Position numbers and translations under genes: made by a program | Notes under the pieces: model-generated | Seen by the model: only the letters and a program-made list of their open reading frames with translations | The model's database searches: none | Told to the model about the DNA's origin: nothing | Assembly (NCBI GenBank): GCA_964547995.1 | Contig: CAZJRB010000058.1 | Location: 1-46,207, forward strand | Direction of reading: 5' to 3' | Origin: CAZJRB01 sp964547995 | GTDB taxonomy: Bacteria; Planctomycetota; Planctomycetia; Pirellulales; Thermoguttaceae | Length of the DNA: 46,207 nucleotides | Shown: positions 32,317 through 40,967 of the stretch, one piece after another | How positions within the stretch are numbered: position 1 is the stretch's first letter | Layout of the letters: each line of letters begins with the position of its first letter

Positions 32317-33963
32317 ATGACTTCCGAGACACGGACATTACCCGAGACGCAATACGCGGTGCAGCTCGTCGGTCCCGGCGAGCTGAGGCTGAACACGTCA
32401 AAGCCGGTGCCGACGCCCAAGCCGCACGAGATATTGGCGAAGGTCGAGGCGGTCGGGTTGTGCTTTTCCGACTTGAAGCTGCTCAAACAGCACCACAAGC
32501 ACGCCCGCAAGACCGAGGTCGTCGCCGGAATTGATCCGGACGTCCTCAACGGTATCCAGAGCTACGTTCCCGGCAACATGCCCGCGGTGCCGGGCCACGA
32601 AGTCGTTTGCCGGATTGTCGTGGTCGGCGATCGGGTGCGGCATCACCGGGTCGGCGAGCGGTGCCTTGTGGAGACCGACTATCGCTGGATGCCGACCGCG
32701 AGCGGTTCCAACGCGGCATTCGGATACAACTTTGAGGGCGGCCTGCAGGAGTATACGTTGTTTGACGAACGTGTCGTCATCGAGCCGGGTGGCGAGCGGT
32801 TCCTGATCCCGGTAACCGAGGAAAAAAGCTCCTCGGCGGTGGCGCTCGTCGAGCCGTGGGCGTGCGTCGAGGATTCCTACGTCACGCGCGAGCGGAACAC
32901 GATCAAACCCGGCGGCCGGTTGCTCGTCGTCGTGGCCGACGGCCGCGAGGCAAAAGGCCTGGCCGGCTGCTTCTCGCCGGACGGTAAACCGGCCGACGTG
33001 CAAACCGTTTCGCCCGGCGCGGTCACCGATCTCCCTGACGAGAGTTTTGACGACATCGTCTATTTCGGTTCCGACAAGGCGACGATCGACGTGCTCAACG
33101 ACAAGCTCGCCGCGAAGGGCATCATGAACGTCGTCCTCGGCGGCGAGAGAATAGGCCGTCCGGTGTCGGCCGGCGTCGGACGCGTTCACTACGGCATGAC
33201 GCGATGGATCGGTACGACCGGCGACAATGCAGCCGAGTCGTACCGGCACATCCCGGCCAACGGCGAGATTCGCGAAAACGAAAAAATCCTTGTCGTAGGT
33301 GCGGCCGGGCCGATGGGGCAGATGCACGTGATTCGCAGCCTCTGTCTGGGGCTGCCGGGCGTGAGCGTCGTCGGCACCGATTTCGACGATTCGCGGATCG
33401 AGTCGCTGCGGCCCAAGGCCGAACCGCTGGCGAAGGCCGGCGGCGTGCCGCTGCGGCTGCTCAATCCGCAGACCGAGCCGCTCGACGAAACGTTCTCGTA
33501 TTTCGCGTTGATGGCTCCGCTGGGAGCCCTGGTGGCCGATGCGATCCGGACGGCCGACGACGGGGCGATCGTCAACGTCTTCGCCGGCATCCCGGCCCCC
33601 ACGAAGCACGATCTCGACCTCGACGCGTACATCGAAAAACGCATGTTCATGTTCGGCACCAGCGGTTCGACCCTGGAGGACATGCGCATCGTGTTGAGGA
33701 AGATCGAGCGCGATCACTTCGATACGGACATATCGGTCGACGCGGTCAGCGGCATGGCGGGGGCGATCGACGGCATCGCCGCGGTCGAGAACCGCACCCT
33801 GGCCGGAAAGATCATTGTTTACCCGATGTTGCACGACGTTGGTCTGGTCCCGCTGACGGAGTTACCGGAACGTTTCCCGGCGGTTGCCGGGAAGCTCGAC
33901 GGCGGCCGTTGGACTCGCAAAGCCGAACGGGAACTGTTGCGCATTGCAGGAGGGAACGGGTAA
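32317..33963 (+). CDS. zinc-type alcohol dehydrogenase with an extra Rossmann-like domain
   Basis: The 548-aa protein is an MDR enzyme with a GroES-like start and catalytic zinc ligands: AVGLCFSDLK (Cys), PGHEVVCR (His-Glu), and WACVED near a glutamate. No four-cysteine structural zinc lobe is present. Usual MDR proteins have about 350 residues. Here, after the catalytic domain, comes a Rossmann-like region without a glycine motif (about 205-300: GRLLVVVADG, DDIVYFGSDKATI), then a second true Rossmann domain with VVGAAGPMGQMHVI at about 328. The NAD(P)-binding duty probably rests on the second. Substrate unknown; a sugar alcohol, aldose or lactone is plausible from context. It is the last gene of the rightward unit. 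Confidence 0.8.
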   Translation: MTSETRTLPETQYAVQLVGPGELRLNTSKPVPTPKPHEILAKVEAVGLCFSDLKLLKQHHKHARKTEVVAGIDPDVLNGIQSYVPGNMPAVPGHEVVCRIVVVGDRVRHHRVGERCLVETDYRWMPTASGSNAAFGYNFEGGLQEYTLFDERVVIEPGGERFLIPVTEEKSSSAVALVEPWACVEDSYVTRERNTIKPGGRLLVVVADGREAKGLAGCFSPDGKPADVQTVSPGAVTDLPDESFDDIVYFGSDKATIDVLNDKLAAKGIMNVVLGGERIGRPVSAGVGRVHYGMTRWIGTTGDNAAESYRHIPANGEIRENEKILVVGAAGPMGQMHVIRSLCLGLPGVSVVGTDFDDSRIESLRPKAEPLAKAGGVPLRLLNPQTEPLDETFSYFALMAPLGALVADAIRTADDGAIVNVFAGIPAPTKHDLDLDAYIEKRMFMFGTSGSTLEDMRIVLRKIERDHFDTDISVDAVSGMAGAIDGIAAVENRTLAGKIIVYPMLHDVGLVPLTELPERFPAVAGKLDGGRWTRKAERELLRIAGGNG

Positions 33964-34044
33964 GTGTCGCGCCGGGGAAGAACGTTCGTCGGTTTCGCCT
34001 GACGTGAAAAGCAGTGCAATCCTTGCGGGACCGGTGAGGGATAC

Positions 34045-34764
34045 ATGATTTCAGAAGGGCCGGATACGATGAAGCTGACGCGAACGCTCGTGGCGATGGT
34101 CTTGTTCGGCGCAGCGTTCGGTTACGTCGAAGCGGCGGTGGTGGTATACTTGCGGACGATTTGCGGGCCGGTCCGCCGGCAGGTGTTCCCGGAAGAGCGC
34201 CACGACGAGGTCTTCCCGTTGCTCCAACTGGAGCATCTTGGTGCAGCCGGGCAGATGCACGTTCTGTGGACCGAATTGGGCCGCGAATTCGCCACGATGA
34301 TCATGCTGGCCGCCGTCGCGCTGCCGGCCGCGCAAAACTTCCGGCAATGGTTGGCCGGCTTTATGATCGCCTTCGGCGTCTGGGACATCTTCTACTATGT
34401 CTTCCTGAAGCTCTTGATCGATTGGCCCGAGTCGCTGTTGACCTGGGACATTTTGTTTCTGATTCCGGTGCCGTGGGTAGGACCGGTGATCGCACCGGTG
34501 CTGGTTGCCGTGTCGATGATCGCCGCCGGCACGGCGATTTTGTGGCGGGAATCGGCCGGGCGGCCGATCCGCTTCGGCCGGCTTCACTGGTGTTTGATCT
34601 TCGGCGGCGGACTGATCGTCATCGTCGCCTTCTGCTGGGATTTCCGCCATACCGCTGCCGGCGGCTGGCCGCATCCGTTCAACTGGCCGCTATTCGCCCT
34701 GGGCGAGGCGGTGGGTTTGGCGGGCTTCCTGCGCGCGTTTTGCCGCCGCGAATGCCCGCGCTGA
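34045..34764 (+). CDS. integral membrane protein of unknown function
   Basis: The 239-aa protein has about six hydrophobic helices: TLVAMVLFGAAFGYVEAAV, then a loop with the conserved-looking FPEERHDEVFPLLQLEHLG, MIMLAAVALPA, GFMIAFGVWDIFYYVFL, ILFLIPVPWVGPVIAPVLVA, CLIFGGGLIVIVAFCW and a final hydrophobic segment. I do not recognise the family. GTGAGGG precedes the ATG at 34045 by seven bases; an ATG at 34069 is an alternative. It follows the dehydrogenase by 81 bases and may be read from the same promoter, but nothing ties it to the pathway. Confidence 0.65.
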   Translation: MISEGPDTMKLTRTLVAMVLFGAAFGYVEAAVVVYLRTICGPVRRQVFPEERHDEVFPLLQLEHLGAAGQMHVLWTELGREFATMIMLAAVALPAAQNFRQWLAGFMIAFGVWDIFYYVFLKLLIDWPESLLTWDILFLIPVPWVGPVIAPVLVAVSMIAAGTAILWRESAGRPIRFGRLHWCLIFGGGLIVIVAFCWDFRHTAAGGWPHPFNWPLFALGEAVGLAGFLRAFCRRECPR

Positions 34765-34800
34765 CTCGGAAAGTCCTGGGTTTAGGAATTGCTCAAAAAC

Positions 34801-34885
34801 AACTTCGACAAATACGGGCGCCACACGGCATAAAGCCGCGACCGTTGGTCGCGCCGAGCGACGCTCGGAACGGCTCTTGGTAACG
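34801..34885. repeat. cloverleaf-like dispersed repeat, copy 1
   Basis: AAAGCCG and CGGCTCTT form an outer stem around two hairpins, GCGACC-GTT-GGTCGC and CCGAGC-GAC-GCTCGG, giving a three-way junction. The 30 bases before it (AACTTCGACAAATACGG and onward) also match the second copy at 45452-45534, so the repeated unit is about 85 bases. Confidence 0.75.
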
Positions 34886-34890
34886 CGGGG

Positions 34891-35056
34891 CGCGACCAGC
34901 GAGGCTGTGACTTTTTGTAGGGAACGCCCTCTGTGGCGTTCCGAAACCCGGAAAACACGCTCGTTGCTGCTTCCCGGAACGCCACAGAGGGCGTTCCCTA
35001 CAGACTGAACGTGTCAAACGCCAAAAAGTCACAGCCTCAGCGGTCGCGGCTTTATA
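34891..35056. repeat. nested palindromic repeat, copy C
   Basis: Inner 27-bp arms lie at 34917-34943 and 34975-35001. Outer arms CGCGACC-x-GAGGCTGTGACTTTTT and the complement ending GGTCGCGGCTTTATA reach 35056. It lies in the opposite orientation to copy B. A GTG at 34933 inside it opens a spurious frame that joins the next gene. Confidence 0.88.
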
Positions 35057-35130
35057 GACCCGATTGCCGAACCTTATTTTTGAGCGACCCTTTAGCGCGT
35101 ATGAGTCTACAATGGACTTCGGTGCCGCCC

Positions 35131-35694
35131 ATGGATCAGAATCCCTACGAATCGCCGCGAGAGTGGGAACCGGCCGCGGCCGGGGAATTGCCGGAGTACG
35201 ATGCCGGCCTTGTGGAGCGCGTAAGGCAACTGGTCGCCAAGAAGACGGATACGCGGTTGCGGAAAATCTCGCCCGGCACGTCGCTGGCCTTCGACATTCG
35301 GATCAACGGGGACGAGGTAACCGATCTCTTCGAGGCGTTCACCCGGGAGTTCAACGTCGATCCCCAGTCGTTGCCGCCTTTCGACTTCGGCGGGCTCTTC
35401 CTCTCGGAACACGAGATTCTCCAGACGACCGCCCGGGCAGGATACGGCTGTTTGGGCGTTCTTGCCGCGATGACCCTCAGCGGCGTGGTCGCCGTTTTGG
35501 CGTTTCCTTGGGGGGCTGCCCTGTTCGTCATTCCCATGCTGGGTCTGATCTGGTTGTTCTATCTTTCCTCCGGCTGGCGAAAGATTCGGCGAGGCGATCC
35601 GGAAGATGTCATCGTCGGCGACCTCGTCGACGCCGCCATGGCAGGACGATGGGTGAAGCAACCCCGCGGCGAGTTATACCGGAAGCCTGAATAG
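35131..35694 (+). CDS. DUF1493-like acyl-carrier-fold protein with membrane helices
   Basis: The 187-aa protein starts MDQNPYESP, an N-terminus often seen in planctomycete membrane proteins. Residues about 28-90 resemble DUF1493, an acyl-carrier-protein-like fold: LVERVRQLVAKKTDT, then GDEVTDLFEAFTREFNVD. The serine that would carry phosphopantetheine in true ACPs is absent. Two membrane helices follow (GCLGVLAAMTLSGVVAVLAF and ALFVIPMLGLIWLFYL). The C-terminus is basic and soluble. Starts at 35101 and at 34933 (inside a repeat) are in frame; 35131 fits the family best. Function unknown. Confidence 0.6.
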   Translation: MDQNPYESPREWEPAAAGELPEYDAGLVERVRQLVAKKTDTRLRKISPGTSLAFDIRINGDEVTDLFEAFTREFNVDPQSLPPFDFGGLFLSEHEILQTTARAGYGCLGVLAAMTLSGVVAVLAFPWGAALFVIPMLGLIWLFYLSSGWRKIRRGDPEDVIVGDLVDAAMAGRWVKQPRGELYRKPE

Positions 35695-35700
35695 AGCCGA

Positions 35701-36039
35701 TCAATCGGCAACAATCTCGTTGAGCCCTTCAATAACTTTCGCAAGCTCTTCCGGAGAGATGCGGCCGAGCTTTCGGCCCAGACGTTCCGCTGCAAGGATA
35801 CGAATCTGGCTGATAAGCACCCAAGACTTCTTCGGGAGTTCAACACTTTCGATCGGAAGCGAGAGAGGAAACCCGGCCCGTTGGACTTGACTGGTAATTG
35901 CAACCGCAACGACCGTTTCCGAGCGGTCGTTAAACACGTCGTGACTGAGGACCAGGACCGGTCGCTGCCCGCGCTGTTCGTGGCCGCGAGTTGGGTTGAG
36001 ATCGGCCCAATAGATGTCGCCTCTCAGTACTCCGGCCAT
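35701..36039 (-). CDS. MazF/PemK-type endoribonuclease toxin
   Basis: The 112-aa protein has the MazF/PemK layout: RGDIYWADLNPTRGHEQRGQ, RPVLVLSHDVFN, VVAVAITSQ, and SWVLISQIRILAAERLG. These toxins cut mRNA and are held in check by the partner antitoxin. The ATG at 36039 overlaps the end of the antitoxin gene by 16 bases, the normal order and coupling for this system. A GTG-type start further upstream would lie inside the antitoxin gene and is rejected. Confidence 0.88.
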   Translation of the reverse strand: MAGVLRGDIYWADLNPTRGHEQRGQRPVLVLSHDVFNDRSETVVAVAITSQVQRAGFPLSLPIESVELPKKSWVLISQIRILAAERLGRKLGRISPEELAKVIEGLNEIVAD

Positions 36040-36266
36040 TGGTCCAACGCTTCCGACATACCTTCCTCGGCGAGGGCCTTGTGGACCTGCGGGTCCAGCT
36101 TGGCACACTCCTCCGCCAGACGGTGGCGGTTCAGCCGATCGACCTTCTCCCGCACGGCAGCCTGAATTGCCTGGCTGCGGTTGGCAAACACGTTTTGCGA
36201 CACCAACTGGTCAACCACGGCCAGCAAATCTTCGTCGATTGAGATGGCTACTTTGGCTGTTGACAT
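36024..36266 (-). CDS. ribbon-helix-helix antitoxin of the MazF pair
   Basis: The 80-aa protein begins with a ribbon-helix-helix DNA-binding start (AKVAISIDEDLLAVVDQLV, then FANRSQAIQAAVREKV) and ends with an acidic tail, the part that typically wraps the toxin. CopG/ParD-like antitoxins of this size repress their own promoter. It is the first gene of the pair; the region upstream (36267-36339) separates it from the YgiQ gene, which ends there. Confidence 0.85.
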   Translation of the reverse strand: MSTAKVAISIDEDLLAVVDQLVSQNVFANRSQAIQAAVREKVDRLNRHRLAEECAKLDPQVHKALAEEGMSEALDQWPEY

Positions 36267-36339
36267 AACGTTTCTCCAGTACTACCGATTATCATACCGG
36301 AACGTGCGACCGGAGTCAACCGCCAAGAGATACCGGGGC

Positions 36340-38310
36340 TTACTCCCTCCGCTTGGCCGTCTTCCGGCCCGGGCGATAGCCTTTTTGGGGCGACTTCTTG
36401 GAACGCCGCCGCGCGGGTCGCTTCTTCTTGCGTGAATTCTTCGGTGGCTGCGATCGGATCAGGCAATTGCGACCGGGGCCGATGAGGTCTTCGCGGCCGG
36501 CCTCTTCGAGGGCCTTGCGAACGTCCGCGTAGTTCTCCGGCTTGTAGTAGTGCAGGAGTGCTTTCTGCAATCGCCGCTCGCGGCCGCGGGGGACGTGGAC
36601 CTCCCGGCCGGTCAGCGGGTCGACGCCCGTGTAGTACGTACACGTAGCGATGTCCATCGGGCCAGGGATGAACTCCTGGACCTTTTCGGGCCGGATCTTG
36701 TGACGCTTCAGATACAAGGCCAGCTCGATCGTCGCCGCAAGATCACAGCCCGGGTGGCCCGCGATGAAGTACGGCTCGAGGTATTGCTTCTTTCCGGCGG
36801 CGCGGGCGGCCTCGCGGAACTTCTTGGCGAACACCTCGAAATCGCCGATCGGCGGTTTCTTCATTAGCCGGAGCACCTCGGGATCGGCGTGCTCGGGGGC
36901 CACTTTCAAACGACCGCCGACGTGGTGCCGCACAAGGTGGTTGATGTATGCCTTGCTCCGCCGTGCAAGGTCCATGCGGACACCCGACGCGACGAAGACC
37001 TGCTTGACGCGTTTTTCCTTCCGGGCGGCCTTCATCAGCCGGATCAGAGGGCCGTGATCGGTCTGAAGCAGCCGGCAGATCGTCGGATGGACGCAACTGA
37101 GCCGTCGGCAACGTGCCTGGATCTCCGGCCGCGAGCAGCCCATCCGGTACATATTGGCGGTCGGCCCGCCGATGTCGCTGATCGTGCCCCGGAAGCCGGG
37201 CCGACCGGCCATCCGGCGGATTTCGGCCAGGACCGACTCCCGGCTGCGGCTCTGGATGATCCGGCCCTCGTGGGCGGTAATCGAGCAGAACGTGCAGCCG
37301 CCGAAACAGCCCCGCATGATCTGGACCGAATCTTTCACCACCGCGAACGCGGGGATCTCCCGGTTGCCGTAGCCCGGGTGCGGCCGCCGTGTGAACGGCA
37401 AGCCGTAGATCCGGTCCATCTCCCGTTCGTCAAGCGGCCATGCGGGCGGATTGGCCACGACCGCCTCGCGGCCGTGGAACTGGACCAGCCGCCGGGCGTT
37501 GTGGGGATTCGTTTCCCGGTGGATGATCCGGGTCATCTCGGCGAACGCACGCTTGTCGGCGACGACTTCCTCACAGCTCGGCAGCGTAAGCGTGTCGTCT
37601 TCTGGCGGCGTTTCGCTCGCTCCGAGCCGATAGACGACGCCGCGGATGTCGCGAAGATCGCGAAGGGCTTCACCCGATGCCGCACTGCTGGACAAGCCGG
37701 CAGTGGCACCCACCGAGTCAGTATTAGCGGCCGCGTCAAGTCGCCGGACGATTTCCACCAGCGGTCGTTCGCCCATCCCGTAGACGATCAGATCGGCCTT
37801 GGCGTCGAGGATGATCGGGCGCCGGACGTTGTCGCTCCAATAGTCGTAGTGTGCGAAGCGTCGCAGGCTGGCCTCGATTCCGCCGGCGATGATCGGCACG
37901 CCCTTATAGGCCTCGCGCGCCCGTTGGCAGTAGGCGAGCGTCGCGCGGTCCGGGCGGCGCCCGATCTTCCCGCCGGGGGTGTAGGCGTCGTCGTTGCGGA
38001 CCTTACGGTTGGCCGTGTAGTGATTGAGCATCGAATCCATGTTGCCGGCGCTTACGGCAAAGCACAGCCGCGGCCGGCCGAAGGTCCGCCACGGATCGGC
38101 CGAATGCCAATCGGGCTGGCTGAGGACGGCCACCCGAAAGCCCTCCGCTTCCAACACCCGCGAGAGCAGGGCCGCCGCAAAGCTCGGATGATCGACATAG
38201 GCGTCGCCGGTCACGAAAACGACATCGACCGCATCCCAACCCCGGTCGGCGACTTCCCGGGGGGTTGTCGGCAACAGGCGCGCGGAGCCGGGTTTTGGCG
38301 GAGAGGACAT
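36340..38310 (-). CDS. YgiQ family radical SAM protein
   Basis: The 656-aa protein matches the YgiQ/UPF0313 family. Seen: DVVFVTGDAYVDHPSFAAAL, SAGNMDSMLNHYTA, GGIEASLRRFAHYDYW, and the radical SAM cluster motif RGCFGGCTFC (Cys335, Cys339, Cys342) that holds the 4Fe-4S cluster and SAM. The C-terminal part ends in a long basic Lys/Arg-rich tail. The role in the cell is not established; members are cytoplasmic and widely distributed. ATG at 38310 is chosen over the TTG at 38337, which gives only an N-terminal extension. The neighbours do not suggest a shared pathway. Confidence 0.9.
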   Translation of the reverse strand: MSSPPKPGSARLLPTTPREVADRGWDAVDVVFVTGDAYVDHPSFAAALLSRVLEAEGFRVAVLSQPDWHSADPWRTFGRPRLCFAVSAGNMDSMLNHYTANRKVRNDDAYTPGGKIGRRPDRATLAYCQRAREAYKGVPIIAGGIEASLRRFAHYDYWSDNVRRPIILDAKADLIVYGMGERPLVEIVRRLDAAANTDSVGATAGLSSSAASGEALRDLRDIRGVVYRLGASETPPEDDTLTLPSCEEVVADKRAFAEMTRIIHRETNPHNARRLVQFHGREAVVANPPAWPLDEREMDRIYGLPFTRRPHPGYGNREIPAFAVVKDSVQIMRGCFGGCTFCSITAHEGRIIQSRSRESVLAEIRRMAGRPGFRGTISDIGGPTANMYRMGCSRPEIQARCRRLSCVHPTICRLLQTDHGPLIRLMKAARKEKRVKQVFVASGVRMDLARRSKAYINHLVRHHVGGRLKVAPEHADPEVLRLMKKPPIGDFEVFAKKFREAARAAGKKQYLEPYFIAGHPGCDLAATIELALYLKRHKIRPEKVQEFIPGPMDIATCTYYTGVDPLTGREVHVPRGRERRLQKALLHYYKPENYADVRKALEEAGREDLIGPGRNCLIRSQPPKNSRKKKRPARRRSKKSPQKGYRPGRKTAKRRE

Positions 38311-38374
38311 GAGAGGTCGTCGGATGGCGGACTGCAAACCTTCTATTCTATCCCCTTTTTCCGCCGAAGGATAC

Positions 38375-39178
38375 CTACGCTACTTTCGCCATCCTGCGTT
38401 TTTCAACGCACGTCCCGGCGACCTTCTTTTTCTTGGCGAGGATTCGCATGTGTGCGCGATGGTACAAGGCGGACGAATAGACGACGTCGAAGTGGAATCG
38501 TTCCAGGAGAGCCCGAAACGATTTCGTCGTGAAATACCATAGATGTCCCGGTGGTCCCCAGTACTTCCACTTTGTACCGGCCAACCGGGCCTTGATGTGC
38601 GAGAGACAGGGGACAACGGCGAAGAAACAGCCGTCGGGCTTGAGAATGCGGCGGATCTCGGCGGCGATCTCGTCGAGGTTCTGCACGTGTTCGATTACGT
38701 GCAGGGCAACGATAATGTCAAAATGGTTGTCGGGGTAACGCCGATCCTTGAGGGGTTGCCGATAAGCCCTAAGGCCGAGCGATCTGGCATACTCGGTCGT
38801 TGCGGCGCCGTAGTCGATGCCCTCAGCTTCGATATCCGGATCGTTGCGGACGGCGTGAAGCAAATCCCCCTGACCGCAGCCGATTTCGAGCAGCCGGGTC
38901 GAGTGCCCCCTGGGAGACAGGGTCTTGAGGTACTTTCCAAAGAGCCAGTACTTCAACGATCGGGCCAATCTCTTGCGCGGGACGAATTCTCTTTCTTGCA
39001 CACACGTGTTCTCATACCATCGGAACAACTCCTCATCGGAAGGAACGTCGCGCACGAATCCGTGCCCACACAGTTGGCACTGCATGAGAACGTGTTCGGA
39101 CATTTTGAAGAGTTCTACGATCTCGTTGTACCGGCAAGCGGGACACGAGGTGAGGGTGTATTCTCGACCATGGTTCAT
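38375..39178 (-). CDS. SAM-dependent methyltransferase with N-terminal zinc ribbon
   Basis: The 267-aa protein starts with a zinc ribbon (SCPAC at about residues 11-15 and CQLCG at about 35-39). A class I methyltransferase fold follows, with motif I LLEIGCGQGDLL (about 93-104), IDYG and the FDIIVALHVIEHVQN region. Methyltransferases of this type in glycan clusters often modify sugars or lipid-linked intermediates. GGAGAGG precedes the ATG at 39178. It lies 22 bases downstream of the ArnT/PMT-like gene on the same strand, so the two are probably one transcript. Confidence 0.82.
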   Translation of the reverse strand: MNHGREYTLTSCPACRYNEIVELFKMSEHVLMQCQLCGHGFVRDVPSDEELFRWYENTCVQEREFVPRKRLARSLKYWLFGKYLKTLSPRGHSTRLLEIGCGQGDLLHAVRNDPDIEAEGIDYGAATTEYARSLGLRAYRQPLKDRRYPDNHFDIIVALHVIEHVQNLDEIAAEIRRILKPDGCFFAVVPCLSHIKARLAGTKWKYWGPPGHLWYFTTKSFRALLERFHFDVVYSSALYHRAHMRILAKKKKVAGTCVEKRRMAKVA

Positions 39179-39200
39179 CGGAAACCTCTCCAAAAGAAGA

Positions 39201-40967
39201 TCACCGTTGGATCGTCGGCAAGTTGACAGTGCGCGAAATGTCGCCGGGGTTTTGCGGAAGCGGCCTGAGAACACGGCCGATGATGACCGTGCGGTCGTGA
39301 ACCTCCTTGGCCCGCGAATCGCAGCCCACTTCGACAATCTTCTCCCACGGGAAGGGCAGCGTCCCCGAAGTCGTTCTAAGGGTGCGGCCGCGTCCGTCAA
39401 TCCGCTGCTCGGGCGTGTCGCCGCTGTGACGCTCGAAACAGAAGTAGTCCACCTCGCCGGGCAAGTCCTCCACCCGTTCGGGCCAGGGAATCTCGGGGAT
39501 GGTGTCTTCGTAGTAGTAGCAGAACCGGTGGAACACCGGGCCGAGGCTGACGAGGTCTTCGGGAACGGGCACTTTTGCCTTGGCTTCAGCCACAAGTTGC
39601 GCTATATCGGTTCGCGTCGCCATGTTCGCGTTGATCACTACGCCGGTATACGCAAGCCCCAGGAACGCCGTCAACGCATAGATGGCGACTTCGGCGCGCA
39701 GGTTGCCCGCCCCTTTCCGTGCCCAGAGCAGCGTGACGGCGACGGCCAGACCGGCGACGGCAAATATCGCGGCCATCACAGGCGGTTGGGCCACGTCCTT
39801 CAGGGACGGGATCAGTCCGGCGCATGCCACGAAAACCGCAGCACCGGCACAGACGAGGGACAAGCTCACTAGAAAACGGTTCCAACCCCGCCGGGCGTAG
39901 GAGCCCACGGGTGCCTGGACGCTGCGCTGGATGATGATCCCCAGGATAACGGCGATGCACGGGTAGAGCGGCATGAAGTACCGGCCGCGCGCCCCGACGG
40001 ACAGCCAGACGGTCGGATACGCGACCGCGATCGCAATGATCAGGAACTCCAGGTGGCCCGTCTCGTCACGCAGCGACTGGCGCAGCGGGCGGTTGACCAG
40101 TTGTATCAGCAGGAGCGACCAGGGGAGTAAACAGGCAAGCGTTTCCAGCGGATAGCTGGCCATGTGGGAAGGCAGACCGGACAGTCCGACGCGGTCGGTC
40201 TGGCTGGCGAACCAGGTGATCAGAACCGTCTCCGTGTCCGTCATCAGGTAGAAGGGTATCTGCCAGGCGCCGACGATAGCGGCGAACGCTGCGATCCCCG
40301 CCGCGTGCGACCAGGAGAACAAGGTTCGCCAATCCCGTTTCCATATCAGGAACACCGTGGCTGCCGCGCAAAAGTAGACGGGCGCCTGCAGGCCCTTCGT
40401 TAGCGCCCCGAAGCCCGCGCACGAGTATCCGATCGTCCAAATGCAGACGGAGGGCCACCGCCGCACGTATCCGGCATGCCAAAGCAAGAGGGATGCGGAA
40501 ATGAACAAGGTGAAAACCGCGTCCGACTCGCCGAGCCTGCCGATCTGCAACACTTGCCCCATCGTGGCGAAAGCTGCGGCAGCGGCGATCGACCCGAGCA
40601 AATCGAGGAACATCCGCGCATAGACAAACACGAGCAAGGTGGTCGCGACGATGGCCAGGACACTGGGCAGTCTGACGGCGGCGGCGTCCAATTTGCCTCG
40701 GAGCATGCTCGCGGCGGCCATCGCCCAACTGTTCAAAGGGGGCCGATCGGCATAGACCTGGTACTGTTGGCGAGGGACGATCCAGTCGCCCGTCTCCATC
40801 ATCAGCGCCCCGCCGCGAGCCCATCGCGTTTCCTCGCCGTGTACGGGCATCGTGCCGATGCGGGCGCCGTAAATGATGCCGACAATGGCAAGCAGCAAGA
40901 GCAGGTGGCAGAAGACGCTCCGCGAATTCTCGCTTTCGCCGGGGAGTTGTGAACGCTCGTCACTCAT
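39201..40967 (-). CDS. ArnT/PMT-like lipid-linked sugar transferase
   Basis: The 588-aa protein is mostly membrane helices (about 11-13) and carries the dolichol-phosphate-mannosyltransferase/ArnT-type start: GTMPVHGEETRWARGGALMM, then DWIVPRQQYQVYADRPPLN. In this family an acidic pair in the first loop is catalytic; here it is EE. The enzyme would move a sugar from a lipid-phosphate carrier to a protein or lipid on the outer face of the membrane. A soluble C-terminal part of about 110 residues follows. AAGGA is seven bases before the ATG at 40967. The upstream spacer (40968-41231) separates it from the divergent GT9 gene. Confidence 0.83.
   Translation of the reverse strand: MSDERSQLPGESENSRSVFCHLLLLLAIVGIIYGARIGTMPVHGEETRWARGGALMMETGDWIVPRQQYQVYADRPPLNSWAMAAASMLRGKLDAAAVRLPSVLAIVATTLLVFVYARMFLDLLGSIAAAAAFATMGQVLQIGRLGESDAVFTLFISASLLLWHAGYVRRWPSVCIWTIGYSCAGFGALTKGLQAPVYFCAAATVFLIWKRDWRTLFSWSHAAGIAAFAAIVGAWQIPFYLMTDTETVLITWFASQTDRVGLSGLPSHMASYPLETLACLLPWSLLLIQLVNRPLRQSLRDETGHLEFLIIAIAVAYPTVWLSVGARGRYFMPLYPCIAVILGIIIQRSVQAPVGSYARRGWNRFLVSLSLVCAGAAVFVACAGLIPSLKDVAQPPVMAAIFAVAGLAVAVTLLWARKGAGNLRAEVAIYALTAFLGLAYTGVVINANMATRTDIAQLVAEAKAKVPVPEDLVSLGPVFHRFCYYYEDTIPEIPWPERVEDLPGEVDYFCFERHSGDTPEQRIDGRGRTLRTTSGTLPFPWEKIVEVGCDSRAKEVHDRTVIIGRVLRPLPQNPGDISRTVNLPTIQR

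Noticed and set aside
21864..33963. Possible bacterial microcompartment locus for fucose/rhamnose
   Set aside because: No BMC shell protein, acyl-CoA reductase or encapsulation peptide is visible; only the aldolase theme is shared.
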